A DNA stretch of 64,000 bases from NCBI GenBank assembly GCA_019009955.1, contig CM032228.1, forward strand, positions 203,408,501 to 203,472,500, read 5' to 3'. The stretch comes from Riptortus pedestris. Lineage: Eukaryota; Arthropoda; Insecta; Hemiptera; Alydidae. The notes beneath the pieces were generated by a model. That model was not told the DNA's origin. It did no database searches and saw only the letters and a program-made list of their open reading frames with translations. The position numbers and the translations under genes were made by a program. This document shows positions 24,950 through 35,900 of the stretch, one piece after another; the first letter of the stretch is position 1, and each line of letters begins with the position of its first letter.

Positions 24950-25960
24950 CTTTTGGTCTGATCCATAGGAATAGATATATTTTCAAATGGAATAATTTTT
25001 ACAAAGTGAAGCATTTTGTAAATTTAATTTTATAGATTAAAAGTAAGGAGTCTACAACAAATTTTGAATTCAAAAATAAAATATTTTGATAGATATTAGT
25101 GAGATATTTTATATAGTTCGTTCGATATCCACAACCTTAGACCCATTTTGACAAGTTTTTTGCTTGGTGTCAGCACATATCTTGTACATCTGAATATATC
25201 CATATCTGGCTGACCATAGAATGTTGAAATTCCATGTTTAGGATAGTTATAAGGTCTAGGAACACCACCCCTTCTGATCGAAATCAGAAGAGAACGGATT
25301 TAGAGAAGGGTAAAAATAAAAAAAATGCAAATTCGTTCATATGAATTAGTGATACAAACCTTCTGTATAGGAATATTTTTGTTTATCATGAAAATATAGA
25401 AATTATGTTCTATGAGACTTTTCTCAATGGGTTGGATATATCTAATATCACTTCCAAATGGGATAATATTAAATGAAGTGCAACCAAGTATTGTGTTAAT
25501 TTAATTTAATATTAGTTATTAACGTACTACACAATGAAATAAACGATTAAAATACAACACTGTTGTTATTTCATTAGAAAAATATACATATTTACACTTG
25601 TTAAGATCTATACAAACTTGCGTTAAAAATAAATTTAGCAGAACTTGGATTTAGGAAAAGGGTAGCAAAACATCTGGTTATAACCTTCAACACCTTTTCT
25701 ATAGTGGGAAAACATCAACCCCTAAGCTACATGGAAATCATGTGGTGCCCAAAAGAAATTTTTTATATATTGTAAAATGACAATTTTAAATTAGTTACAT
25801 TTTATGACATCTTTCAATCTAATACATTGGAATGAAGCTGTATTATATAGTTTTCTAATGAAATAATTTTTAATGAAGTGAGCAAAATGATTTAGTTTAA
25901 TTTAATAGGAGTACAAGGAAGTCATGAGATGCTGACATTAGATTATTTTTAGTACTATTA
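24950..25960 (+). repeat. Three diverged copies of an unknown repeat in tandem
   Basis: A block of the form AATG(G/A)(A/G)ATAAT...GAAGTG...TTTAATTT occurs near 24985, 25456 and 25855, so the spacing is roughly 400-470 bp. The middle copy is longest and contains TAGAATGTTGAAATTCCATG. Related copies occur at 52985-53285 (+) and 31086-31250 (-). Non-coding; class unknown. Confidence 0.55.
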
Positions 25961-26214
25961 TAATTATGTTATGTTTTGATTTTATTATTTATTCCCCTAA
26001 AGTTTTTTCTTTTTTTCTTAGTTTTATATTCATTTCAGATTACAGACTAGTTTGAGCTTACTTGGAGTGTTAGGGTGCTCACTACAAAATGTTGTAGCAT
26101 TCAAAAATGTAGCCTTTTAGCAGATTTTCTTCTTTTTATGAGAAATTATTGAGCAGTAATTCGTTTATTTATTATTTTGTCCCTTATGAACTCTTGATTT
26201 GGTTAATTAATCTG

Positions 26215-26720
26215 ACTTTCCTTAAGTGAAATCAGCTGTTGTAGGCTGTACTCATGTGGTGATTATTGAACAATTTCTTCAAATGTCCCATCAATCCTAC
26301 CCAGGAGATAACGGAAATGAGGTTATATATTTGTCTGTAATAGTCTAGCAGCCACAATTTTTGATTTTTGTTTGATCATTACTAAAATAGATACTTAAAC
26401 TTTTTATGTAAAAGTAAAGACCAAGTCAGTCTTTAGGAAAGGGGGTTTAGAGGGAGGAGAATTTCAAAAATTCAATATATTACCCTCATTATACATTGGA
26501 TCAAAAATTGTATGGAACCAATATTACTGAAAATATACTGACCTAAAAATGTTATTACACACATTTTTCACTATCTTGATAATAAAGTAAGACTTACATT
26601 TTTAAGTAAACCCCCGCTCCTACTCTTGACATTAACAGTAAGCTGTTATATTTGTGAACCACTTTACTGAAAGTTTAAATACCAAATATTGTTTTTGTTG
26701 AACTTTTACTGAGTCAGATA
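26215..26720 (-). mobile_element. HINE-like element, old diverged copy
   Basis: The order of family blocks is kept: GAAATCAGCTGTTG, TGTCCCATCAATCCTACCC, a reduced TATATA core, GTCTAGCAGCCACAATTTTT, and the G-rich tract. It also carries the extra segment found in long copies (CCGCTCCTACTC and AAATACCAAATATTGTT). Confidence 0.75.
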
Positions 26721-26834
26721 CATACAAATTTTGTTTGATTACATCATCATTTAAAATTGTATGTTCTTTACTCTGAAATGTTTATTTGGTCTATACCATA
26801 CTCGATATTTCATTGTTTCATTCAACACTACAGT

Positions 26835-26925
26835 ACATATTTGTTAATGGCTCAAATTAGACCAGAAATAGGGGGGGGGTAGAGGGAGAGTGGGTTCTAG
26901 AATTCCAAATGCTATGGCTACAACT
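26835..26925 (-). mobile_element. HINE-like element, internal relic
   Basis: Contains only the stretch around the G-rich tract (GGCTCAAATTAGACCAGAAA, then GGGGGGGGTAGAGG). Confidence 0.55.
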
Positions 26926-27627
26926 CTCCCCCTGAAAATTATGTAACGTTTCACCCAAACATAAATAAAATAAAACTAATCAGTCAAATAAGGATTTTGT
27001 CTTCTGAATATTTAAAATTATACTATTAAACCATGATTCACATTATAAAAACTGGAAAGTCATATAACTGGTGCCAAAAATATATATATCTATATTTAAA
27101 TCATTTACTATTGTATTGCCCCGCTTTTACAACGTACAGGGTAAAATTCCTTGACAAATATATAGTGCCTCAAAAAGAATACCTATCATTGGTAAACATT
27201 TTAACAGTATTAAAGAAAGAATTTTATTATTTTTTTGAGGGTGCTTAAACAACAATAATCGGCACATTATTTTTTATGTACAATAATACTTATTATTATT
27301 ATTCTGTTTGTTATAAATCTTATAAAAGAATTATGTTAATTTGATAAAGCTAATCTTTATTTAGACATTAAAAAAAAAAAAAATGATTCAATCTATATTT
27401 ACATTAAATTGTGATTTATTGAATTAAGTATTATAATTATTTAGATTAATATTTATATTGTACTACTTACCAATGTATATGCTGTTAATTTGTACTTTAG
27501 AAAATGTTATTTTTGTTTACACATTTTTAATACGTTATATTATATTAACAACCTTACTAACAGTAATTGGCCAGACTCTTGGTAACATGTTTGTAAACAT
27601 AAGCCAATAAAATATCTATCTATCTAT
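26926..27627. other. No recognisable gene
   Basis: Very AT-rich. The 71-codon frame at 27033-27248 has no recognised domain. Confidence 0.5.
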
Positions 27628-27795
27628 GTTATTTAGCAGAGTGTTTTCCAGGGTAGAGGATTCCATGAAGCAATTAAATAACTACTTGAATACGAAAGTA
27701 GCAATATTCTGTCTGTAGTGTCAACTACTGCGTCAAGCTGATCAAGTGACACTATCACAGTGAGCTCTTGACTACTTACTTCTCTCCCCATGATT
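27628..27795 (+). repeat. Dispersed repeat, inverted partner at 51.2 kb
   Basis: Reverse-complement match to 51165-51345. Shared blocks include GAAGCAATTAAATAACTACT and GAAAGTAGCAATATT. Non-coding. Confidence 0.85.
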
Positions 27796-27807
27796 TAAAA
27801 TTTAAAT

Positions 27808-28013
27808 TATTTATTAACGTCCACTTTTTGCAGCTAAGGCTAATTGGTACGGGTTACCTACAGGTTACTACACTTTTCTAGCCAGGGTGGGACTAAGGAA
27901 TTTATTTAATGAGTCTGTCACCAAATAAATTCCTACTACCCAGGGCGGGAATCGAACTCGCCACTTAAGGATTACCAAGACCCATGCCTTAAGTCACACG
28001 GCTAACCTGAGCT
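27808..28013 (-). repeat. tRNA-derived SINE, full-length reference copy
   Basis: Read on the minus strand it begins AGCTCAGGTTAGCCGTGTGA with a box A-like TTAGCCGTGTGACTTAAGG. Box B is well preserved (GAGTTCGATTCCCGCC). A roughly 130-bp body follows, with CCTGGCTAGAAAAGTGTAGT, and the copy ends in a GTTAATAAAT-type tail. Boxes A and B would serve as an internal RNA polymerase III promoter. Other copies or fragments lie at 1.4, 8.9, 9.1, 24.6, 35.5, 44.0, 47.3 and 61.3 kb. Confidence 0.9.
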
Positions 28014-28507
28014 TTAACACATTTTAAACAATGAGCTTAAATTTGATTTATAAATTAGTATATTGATTTTGTTTTTATGCTTTATTGTTAAAACTTTCAG
28101 AAAGAGCAAATTACCTCTCTATGAGCTCTTAACAGATGTATTTTTTTTCCTTTAAAGATGAGAAAGCTATAATGAATTTTTAAGATAGGTAAGACAAGTT
28201 AAGAATAAAAACTAATAATTTGTAAATTATTTAAAATATTAGAGAATATGAAAATTCATTTTTTCTTTTATGATATTTTTTATAAATTATTCTTATAATT
28301 TCCAGTTAAATCATTTCTCATTTCTGGTGTGTTTACTCAGGAATAGATGATGGTGATACACCTTCTAATACTTAATATATGTATGAATATCATTACTTAT
28401 GAGACATTTTTCAATTAAGAAAAATTAATATGCTAACTATTTACATTTTTAATCAGAATTATTAGTTTATAAGTGATTTTTAAATAAATTTGCTGTAGTT
28501 GTAGGTT
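28014..28507. other. No recognisable gene
   Basis: AT-rich DNA directly upstream of the GC-richer island; no promoter element can be named with confidence. Confidence 0.5.
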
Positions 28508-28987
28508 GGTTAGAGGAGAGGTATGGTAGGGGCGGGTCCTTGAGGAGCAAGTTTCTCATCCTACCACTATGAGCGCTAGTAGAGTTTTATCTGCCCTGTA
28601 AACAGTCGGGGTCTTCACAGTGGCTTGTTCAGTGATAATTCGGTGTCGTTCTGATAGCGCCGCGATTTATCAGTTATTATTTGTTGGCCCCTACCGCTCC
28701 TTTCCTACCAGTGAGATAAATTTCTTCCCTCTCTGACAGTCAGTCGCTCTCGTCTCACTTTCAAAGTGTTTTATTAACTTAGTGAGTCACGAGCCTTCTC
28801 CAAAGAGTCATCTGTCACATGGATCATGACAGGTGAAGTCGTTGGGTTCATGTAAGGAAATCGACCACCTATGAGTTGTGTGCTAGTGACAACTGTGACA
28901 GTTCTGACGCCAATTTTTGGCCTTTGAATAAATATCTGAGCGACCACTCCCTTTTCGGGCCATACTGTGCTTTTGTATGGCCTTCCC
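28508..28987 (+). promoter_or_regulatory. GC-richer island upstream of the WW exon, possible promoter/5' UTR
   Basis: Base composition rises visibly above the surrounding AT-rich DNA and stays high until the splice donor at 29131, as is common around insect first exons. A TCAGTC string at 28739-28744 fits an arthropod initiator but could be chance. All plus frames are interrupted here. A 71-codon minus-strand frame (28774-28989) also exists and is not recognised. Confidence 0.35.
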
Positions 28988-29130
28988 ATGTTGCTCCAAT
29001 CTGCTTGGAATCCAAATCAACAATACTCATCACAAGACAGTTTGCCACACAGCCTCCAAAGTATCCAGGAAAACCTGAAGCCAGGATGGACTGTCAATCT
29101 CACAGCTGACAATAGGCTCTACTATACAAA
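28988..29130 (+). CDS. Partial exon encoding the N-terminal half of a WW domain
   Basis: From the ATG at 28988 the frame runs 47 codons plus two bases to 29130, where GTAAGAATA follows as a good 5' splice donor (phase 2). Residues 32-48 read PGWTVNLTADNRLYYTK (the last residue assumes the exon break is filled with a purine). The spacing from the first Trp (residue 34) to the Tyr-Tyr pair (45-46) is that of WW domains, which bind proline-rich ligands. The remaining half (usually [ND]H...TT.W..P) should lie on the next exon, which I did not find in the window. Upstream, a TGA in this frame sits at 28937-28939, so either this ATG is the start or an acceptor lies between. The leader (MLLQSAWNPNQQYSSQDSLP) is not recognised. 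Salvador-like or other WW adaptor proteins are possible; the family is undecided. Confidence 0.5.
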
Positions 29131-30131
29131 GTAAGAATATTGAATTCCCTCTTTAAATATAATTTTTTATATTAATCAGACATTTATGACCAATTTATAT
29201 GTTTGAATAATAACCAGTCAATGGTAATTCCTTCTGTGCCATTTATCTGTTGTTGTTTTGCTTATCAGTCATACTTGTCAAACTCACTTTGACAGCTCAG
29301 ATTGCTTTGCTCAAAATTTGTCTCTATCTCCTCCTTTCGATGGTTTCATATTTCCTATTATTTTGATTTTTTTAAGCACATGCTTTAAAATTAAAATGAA
29401 CTTTCTGCCTCTTTATTTTCAGTTAATCACTGTAAAAAAGTACAACCAATTTTTATTCTAAAGTCTCTAACTACAAAGATTGCAAATATGGGTTAGAGCT
29501 TTTAAAAAAAAATACATCTTGTTTGTATACAATGAAGCTCTTGGTCCTGCTGGAGTTAATTTCTATAGTATAGATCATTTATATAATTTCCTTGCAAAGG
29601 ATTTGAAAAATTTGTAGTTAAGACACTTACTTTATTTTTTACTATTATCACTAATGAATGATTATTCTCTTATTTGGAATTTCCCCAGTCAAGGATGTTT
29701 AACATTTGTTTTAGAATTAAAATAGTACTTAAAGGTATAGAAGAAACAAGAAATAGTTTGATTTATCAGCCAATTAATAGTCAAATTCATTTTACAGGTT
29801 TATTTGAAGTTCTTCTTTTCACAGAGTTTTAATTATGTAATTTTAGAATTTTTGCCTGCATAAAATGAATAATATTTATAATTACTCATTGTGTGAGCCA
29901 TACATAGCCCAGGTGCTACGTTTAGCTCCCACGATTTTAGGTGAAGTGTGTTACCAGTTCAATTCTTGGTGGAAAATGAAAGTCCCATTGTTGAAAAATT
30001 ATGCAAGGCTGTAATTAATGATGTAACTTTTCTCAGGGAGATCATCTGATATTTCATTCTTTTTGCTTTTTTTTTTTTTTTGTCCTTTTCCTTTCGGGTC
30101 ATTTATTCAGTCAATAAAAAAAGAGGCGACT
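29131..30131. other. Putative intron or intergenic; no gene recognised
   Basis: Starts with the GTAAG donor. No second WW-half exon was found. At about 29895-29975 a short segment with CAGTTCAATTCTTGG resembles a degraded RNA polymerase III box B, perhaps another old SINE. Confidence 0.45.
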
Positions 30132-30477
30132 ATTAATTTTTTAATTCCAAGTATTTCTTTGTCCTATATTTATTAATTTTAATAAAAGTGTCTTACAGGC
30201 AAAATTTAGCTTTTATGATTGCTTTGAGAACCGAATGGTTATATTTCATTTAAAAATATTGAACACAAAAAAAGCAATATATATATATATATATATACAC
30301 ATATAATTATATATGTACATATGTTTTATGTACAATAAATTTCAATATGTTAAAATAAAATATTGTCATTCAGTTTCCAAAGCAATCATAAAAGGTAAAT
30401 TTTGGCTGTCTGTAAGACACTTCTATTGAATTGAAATAAATATATGACAAAGAAATACTTGGAATTCTAAAATTAAT
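30132..30477. mobile_element. Foldback element with about 145-bp inverted arms
   Basis: The left arm (about 30132-30280) and right arm (about 30332-30477) are near reverse complements. Both hold AATTCCAAGTATTTCTTTGT and CTTTTATGATTGCTTTG (right arm read in reverse). The loop holds a short (TA)n. Both outer ends read ATTAAT. No coding capacity; a long-TIR MITE or foldback transposon fits. The transcript would form a long hairpin. Confidence 0.85.
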
Positions 30478-30478
30478 G

Positions 30479-30529
<51 letters not shown>

Positions 30530-30572
30530 GTGTGTGTGTGTGTGTTGTTGTTTGTGTGTGAGTGTGTGTATG
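30478..30572. repeat. (TA)n then (TG)n microsatellite
   Basis: It directly abuts the right end of the foldback element. The open frame across it encodes only YI and CV dipeptide repeats. Confidence 0.9.
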
Positions 30573-31085
30573 TACATGTATTTACTTTATTTTATCATTA
30601 AGCTTAAGAAGTTCATAATGTTCTACTTAAATTTTTCAAAGTTGTTTAAAGAGGGTATTTGATGTATCACAAAGGTCTTTTAAGCAAACTACTTTTTACT
30701 CCTTATAAAATATGAATTCAGTCATTTTAAATTATGATCTGTATGTGAACTTAATATTAATGAAAGTACATTTGATTCAGTAGGGTAAATTGTATTTTGA
30801 TGTGAAAAGCTTGTAATTAAATAAGGCTACAAATTTTATCTCCAATTTATCTCTGTCGCTTTCATATTTTCTTTTTTAAATTTTCCCCACTTTCATTTAA
30901 TGACTTATTTAGTGGGAACAATCATTTCTAAATTTATTGTTTTTATTATTTTATAATTATGAGGAAATGAGTACAATAATTACTGTCTGAGCCTCATGTT
31001 GGCTTTTCCTTAAAATGACAGGTTTTCAATACTGTCGTGCGGGTTTAGTGTCTACAACGCCGTGGTTTTGTTATCATTATGTATA
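30573..31085. other. No recognisable gene
   Basis: AT-rich. No domain or repeat was recognised. Confidence 0.5.
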
Positions 31086-31247
31086 ATAAAATATTGTGTG
31101 GCTTCCTGGTACTATTAACTAGATAACAAAATGTCTTACTCCACATAACTTAAAATTATTTCATTTGGAAGTGATATTCAATATATCCAGTCCTATCCTC
31201 AAGATCAAGAAATATCATAGAACATAATCTATAGATACTTTTATGAT
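31086..31247 (-). repeat. Copy of the 25-kb/53-kb dispersed repeat
   Basis: The reverse complement, with GATTATGTTCTATGATATTT and GAATATCACTTCCAAATGAA, aligns with 25370-25480. It ends exactly where the next repeat begins. Confidence 0.75.
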
Positions 31248-31915
31248 AAACTAGCTAAGGTACCCGGCTTCGCCCGGGTAATCATTTGAGGCTGAGTGAT
31301 GATGGTATTTTTTTTTGGGGGGGGGGTTTACTTTCTACAATATTTTTACAATTTCCAGTCCCAATGCTTAGGATTTACACCCGAGTCCGGAGTGCTGGGG
31401 ATATGTTAATAATAAAAGTATTTGTTTTGTACTTAATTCTACAAAATACACAATATTTTTATATTACCCGTTTCCTGTGCATGTATCTTTTTTTATATAT
31501 AACATAATCATATTATCATTGTCAAAAATACGGAGTTTCGTTGATTTCGATTTAATCTTTCGTGTCCTCTGACATTGCTGACCCCTTCTATAGTTTTTCG
31601 TGTATACCTCATTTATTTTTCATTATACGGAAAAAGTTCATATATCAAAAGTTACTCTAAATAACAAAAAAAAACAACTTTTGTTAAGTGCATATTTGCC
31701 GAAAAACGAATAGGAGACGAAATATCGCCATATTTAATTTCCGGCCTCCCTTATAACCTCCACTCCTGTTCGTCTTAGAGAATATTATTACAGCCAGAAA
31801 CCTAACCTGTTTTAGTAGTAATATACATAACAAGTTTCATAATATTCGGTTCAGCCGTTTGCGATTCTATAAAGGACATACACACAAACATTCATTTTTA
31901 TATTTAAGATAAAAT
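31248..31915 (+). repeat. LINE-like interspersed repeat with GC-rich palindromic head
   Basis: Starts ACTAGCTAAGGTACCCGGCT, where ACCCGGCTTCGCCCGGGT is nearly self-complementary. It ends near ATTCGGTTCAGCCGTTTGCG and ACATACACACAAACATTCAT. From memory, this head and tail wording is widespread in arthropod repeats, often annotated as LINE remnants; I cannot fix the clade. It carries no intact frame. Confidence 0.6.
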
Positions 31916-31917
31916 AT

Positions 31918-32373
31918 TCCGTCGCGCAGGGGCTGCGTATACTAAGCAGTTGTTCTCTCGTGAAGTTCAATAATAGATAAATCTACATACTGATAACACA
32001 ACATCACCGTGTATAGTAAGTGAATAAATACAAACGGTAATAAGAAATCTTCCCCCTCCAAAAGGAAAACATCTGAAATGTGAACAAACAGGTCTGCTAA
32101 CCTCTCACCTTAAAGAAAACAATTGCTGAAATGTATCAGAAGTTTTGAAAATTCCCCCTCTACCCCCCCCTTCCCACTGGGCCGCCATTTCAGCGATAAA
32201 CGAACTTGATCTTTATTCTTGCATAGAACGATTAAATATCGAATTTCGTAACGATCAAACAAAAATTGCGACCACTAGAGCGTTAACAGGCGAATATATA
32301 TATATATATAATTTTGAACGGACCTCATTTTCGTCATCTGCTGGATAGGATCGATGGACATTTGAGAAAAATC
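31918..32373 (+). mobile_element. HINE-like element, 3'-truncated
   Basis: The 5' end reads TCCGTCGCGCAGGGGCTGCG with the GGG-loop hairpin kept. It has a C-rich tract, a short (TA)n core at about 32295-32310 and GGATCGATGGACATTTGAG; the terminal palindrome is lost. It sits immediately after the LINE-like repeat tail. Confidence 0.8.
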
Positions 32374-32671
32374 TTTCTAATGCTGGTCGTTTTTGAGATA
32401 TGAGAGATATACTACATTTCTCACATCGAAACTAGTCGTATTCAGAGAGGGTCATAACGGATAATTCTATAGAAATATGAAAACCGATTTTTTTCACGAT
32501 TTCCTAATACAAGGAAGTAATTAGTAACAGACATGGTCCAGAATCGGAAAACTGAAAACATTTGATGGGAAAACACCAACTAATTCTGCGATATATTACT
32601 TAGTTAACTACTTTTCTGGAAGACGGCTGAGAACTGAGAATAGTAAATGGAAATAATTGAAATCTTATTTT

Positions 32672-32888
32672 ATATATATATTAACTCTCTAGCGAAAGCA
32701 ATTTTTGTTTAATCGTTATCACAACCCGCCACCCCTAATCATGTCGTATTGACAATTTGCTTTATTATGAAACACATTATTTGAACCCTGAATACCAAAT
32801 ATTGTTCTCATTGAACATTTACGTTTTGAGGTACGTGACGCACGTGGGAAATCTGCTTAGTTAACGCAGCCCCGGTGTGACGGAATTT
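32672..32888 (-). mobile_element. HINE-like element, internally deleted
   Basis: TATATATATA is followed by AACTCTCTAGCGAAAGCAAT. After a deletion, the 5' end follows (GTGGGAAATCTGCTTAGTTA, then GTGTGACGG). The 3' hairpin side is missing. Confidence 0.7.
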
Positions 32889-33000
32889 TATAGAAATTTA
32901 GACTGTTTGTTAAATACAAGCTGCAGACGTACACACCCATACATATATATGTAAAGATACATACGTTTATAACCACATATACATATATAAATACACCAAA

Positions 33001-33245
33001 TTTCCTGAATATGTATATTATCTCCCCCCCCCCCCCCTGAGAAATATCCATCTCAAAATTGAAATGAAAAGAGGTTTTAACATAATTTGAAGTTTTGTTA
33101 TGTGAAATTTTTGATCTGGTGCATAACCAGGTATAAACCCAAACTCCTCTTGGTTTGACTTCGTCATTAACGAAACTTGATTTCATTCTTTATGAAACGG
33201 TCAACTTTCGAATTCACTAACGATGAAGCAAACTTTACAATAAAA
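33001..33245. other. Poly-C tract and unassigned DNA
   Basis: Contains a homopolymer of C at about 33025-33038 within HINE-like wording; too diverged to delimit. No gene. Confidence 0.4.
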
Positions 33246-33246
33246 A

Positions 33247-33986
33247 AAGTCCGTCACGTAGGAGCATCGTAAACTAAGCAGATTTCCCTTGTGAAGTTGA
33301 ATAATAGATAAATCTACATACTAGTAACACAACACCATCTTGTATATTAAGTGAATAAATACAAACTGTAAACACGGAATTGTAAACAAACAGGTCTGCC
33401 TACCCGACTCTCACCGGAAAGAAAAAGAATTACTGAAATATATCAGAATATAACTTATTAATTTGATAGAAACCTATTTACTATATCTAGTCCTGCAATT
33501 TATAATCAGAATAATCAGAATCAGAATAATTTTTATCTCAATCAATCAAATTTAAGTAGTCAAAAAACTACTGAAACCCCCCTAGGGGGGGGGGGTCACC
33601 AGAAAATATTTGCATGTATGTCGTATAATAAAGGTCTCATGAAAACAATATTTAGTATTTAAGGTTCGAATGGTGTGGTTTATTACATAACCGAGTATTG
33701 TTAGTTTAACATGAGTAGAAGTAGGGGTTTGCTGAAGGCTAAGCAGTATAAAATCCAAATATCTCGGTTAATATTCATGATACAGAAAATATGTATAGAA
33801 CATATTTATAGATCACTTAATATGCAATAAGATTGGTTCTATAAAATTTTTCGATTCGACTTATAGTTCAGATTTTGAACGGACCTCATTTTCGTCATCT
33901 ACTGGGTAGGCTCGATGGACAATTGAGGTAATTTTACAAAACTCGCGCCATGAGTACGACCTCAATAGCTGATTTCTTGCTAAAAA
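33247..33986 (+). mobile_element. HINE-like element, long subfamily, no (TA)n
   Basis: The 5' end is GTCCGTCACGTAGGAGCATC, with the terminal hairpin disrupted. It carries the long-subfamily middle block (ATGAGTAGAAGTAGGGGTTT). It goes straight from CGACTTATAGTTCAGATTTT to the post-core side, so the C-rich tract and the (TA)n core are deleted. The 3' palindrome is cut to GATTTCTTGCTAAAA. Confidence 0.75.
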
Positions 33987-34391
33987 ATCAATATGTAATG
34001 TTAGAAAAGTATGACGGACTCACGATCAGCAGTCATAGATAGGCGTGTATCAATATGTTTTTCTTTACGCATTAATCGGGCATGAATGTAGTATTGCGTG
34101 TATCTTGCTTGGTGTAAATTTAGCTGAAAAAAAAACCTTCCCGGTAGCTTGCCTGAGGACTGTTCGGCAAACAAATTTTTTATCCCTTTTGTTCAATTGA
34201 TTCCACCATTTGCAATTCAATGATATTGGGACTGGGCAAAAATCGTCCACGTTGTCCCTCCTGTATGGGACACCTCTTTGGCCAACCATTGATGCTAGCT
34301 TTATCAATGACCACCCCCTATTCAGCTTTGACCGTCTCAATATACCATTGAGTAATTAATAAAAGCGCCATTTGGCCTTTTTATTTTTATC
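33987..34391. other. Unassigned; one 91-codon minus-strand frame
   Basis: The frame at 34065-34340 (minus) encodes a basic, Trp- and Cys-containing peptide (for example KWWNQLNKRDKKFVCRTVLR). It is not a family I recognise and has no promoter or splice support, so it is not called as a gene; it could be a transposon fragment. Confidence 0.3.
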
Positions 34392-35086
34392 AGGTTTCCT
34401 AAAAGGGAAACTCGCTATTGTGGTTGAACACGTGATGTGATCTCCGAAAAATGTCTTCAAATGCCCATCGTATCTACGCAGGAGGTGAGGAAAAAAAAAA
34501 CCTTGTGATCAAGTTCGTTAAATGCTGAATTAGAACCATTAGGGGGGGGAGGGTTAGAAGGGAGAATTTTGAAAATTCGAAATATCTCTGTTATTACACG
34601 TCGAATTGAAAAATAGTATAAAACCAATATTATTGCCGATGTAGTGCTCTTATATACATTTTTTTTCTATAACTTGAATATTACCCGAGAAATTTACATT
34701 TTTTTTTTAATTTTCAGAACTCAGTAAACCCCCTCTTCTACTAATGTCAGATTTATCAATAAGCTACCTCATGTACCACTTTTTTCGAAGCATGATACGT
34801 AATATTAATTTTCATTAAACGTTTACTGTACGAGTTGGCTTGAAAAAAATTATATAATCACTATTGTCGGAATTTTATTTTTTTTTTCTGATTAAAGATA
34901 CTAGCAGCCATTTTTTTTTCTTTCTAGTTTTAGCTTTCAGTTAACCAAATATTACCTAATTCCTTTTTACATAAATTTCGTACTGGAGGAGAAGTGGAGA
35001 GTAGGTGGTGTTCTGACATCATTACCATATCACATTCCAGTGCGTGGGAAATCTGCTTAGTTTACGCAGAACCTGCGTGACAGATT
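34392..35086 (-). mobile_element. HINE-like element, old copy without (TA)n core
   Basis: It starts TTTCCTAAAAGGGAAACTCG (mutated terminal palindrome) and ends GTGGGAAATCTGCTTAGTTT with GCGTGACAGATTTTTT. The core is replaced by a poly-A run near 34492-34501. A separate 3'-end scrap (GGAAAATCTGCTAAAA) lies at about 35166-35181. Confidence 0.8.
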
Positions 35087-35529
35087 TTTTAAGTGCATTC
35101 GGAACTTAAATATTTAGTTTACCAATAACTCATTTTATGGCTTAGCAACTGGCGTAATTGCAAAAAGGAAAATCTGCTAAAAGGCTCATTATCACATCTT
35201 CTGGTGAGTGACAATCCGAAAAATTAGGACAAAGACTTTACCATTTCCAACAGGGCCCCACAGCACATGGCATTGCTGACGAAGTGGATCTCTTTAGTAG
35301 TTGAAGTATTGCGGGAATAGCCGGCGGTGCTGATGGCTTTATTAATTTTTGGAGAAATTCAAGTTGTATGGAGAAAGCTCAAATGCAGGAAAAGTTTTCT
35401 TTGCTTCACATCGAAGTGTAAAGAATATAAAATGTTATGTGCTAACCTCAATTTCGTGGTATACATCATTTATATTAATAAAGAAAAGCCTTTGATACTT
35501 GTTGTACATTGTGCATGTGGGTAAATCTT
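35087..35529. other. No recognisable gene
   Basis: A slightly GC-richer block at 35.2-35.4 kb carries a 65-codon frame with no family signature. Confidence 0.45.
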
Positions 35530-35650
35530 GCCTTGTAGGTTCGATTCACACGTAGGCGTTGGAATTAATTATTGCTGTAATTTATTTACTCATTAAGTAT
35601 GATATATAATCCCACTCGTCCCGATTATCCACGATTGCATAAGAGTGTTT
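35530..35650 (+). repeat. tRNA-derived SINE, degenerate
   Basis: A box B-like AGGTTCGATTCACAC is followed by a diverged SINE body ending CTCGTCCCGATTATCC. The head is incomplete. Confidence 0.6.
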
Positions 35651-35900
35651 ATAGTACTTTATTAGATAAAATATTTGAATTCAGTCATTTTTGTGTCTAA
35701 TATGTATTAGATCTTAAGAGAAACTTTTTGTTAACGTTGTATAACACTAATTTACAACAATCTTTGTTACATTTGAAGTAGTTTATACGAACAGAGGGTC
35801 TAGTCACAACGTTTGTGGAGTACTGATTTACCTAATTCTGTGAGTTTCCGTCATTCCAGAGAAAGAAAAACTGTTTTCTCTTGGAATGATTTTCGTGGTG

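Noticed and set aside
27808..28013. A functional tRNA gene
   Set aside because: Boxes A and B are tRNA-like, but the sequence lacks a full cloverleaf and continues into a repeated SINE body.
28774..28989. 71-codon minus-strand frame over the GC-richer island
   Set aside because: Protein-like composition but no known domain, and it overlaps the exon with WW-domain and splice-donor support.
30480..30662. Frame starting with YIYIYI repeats
   Set aside because: (TA)n and (TG)n translation.
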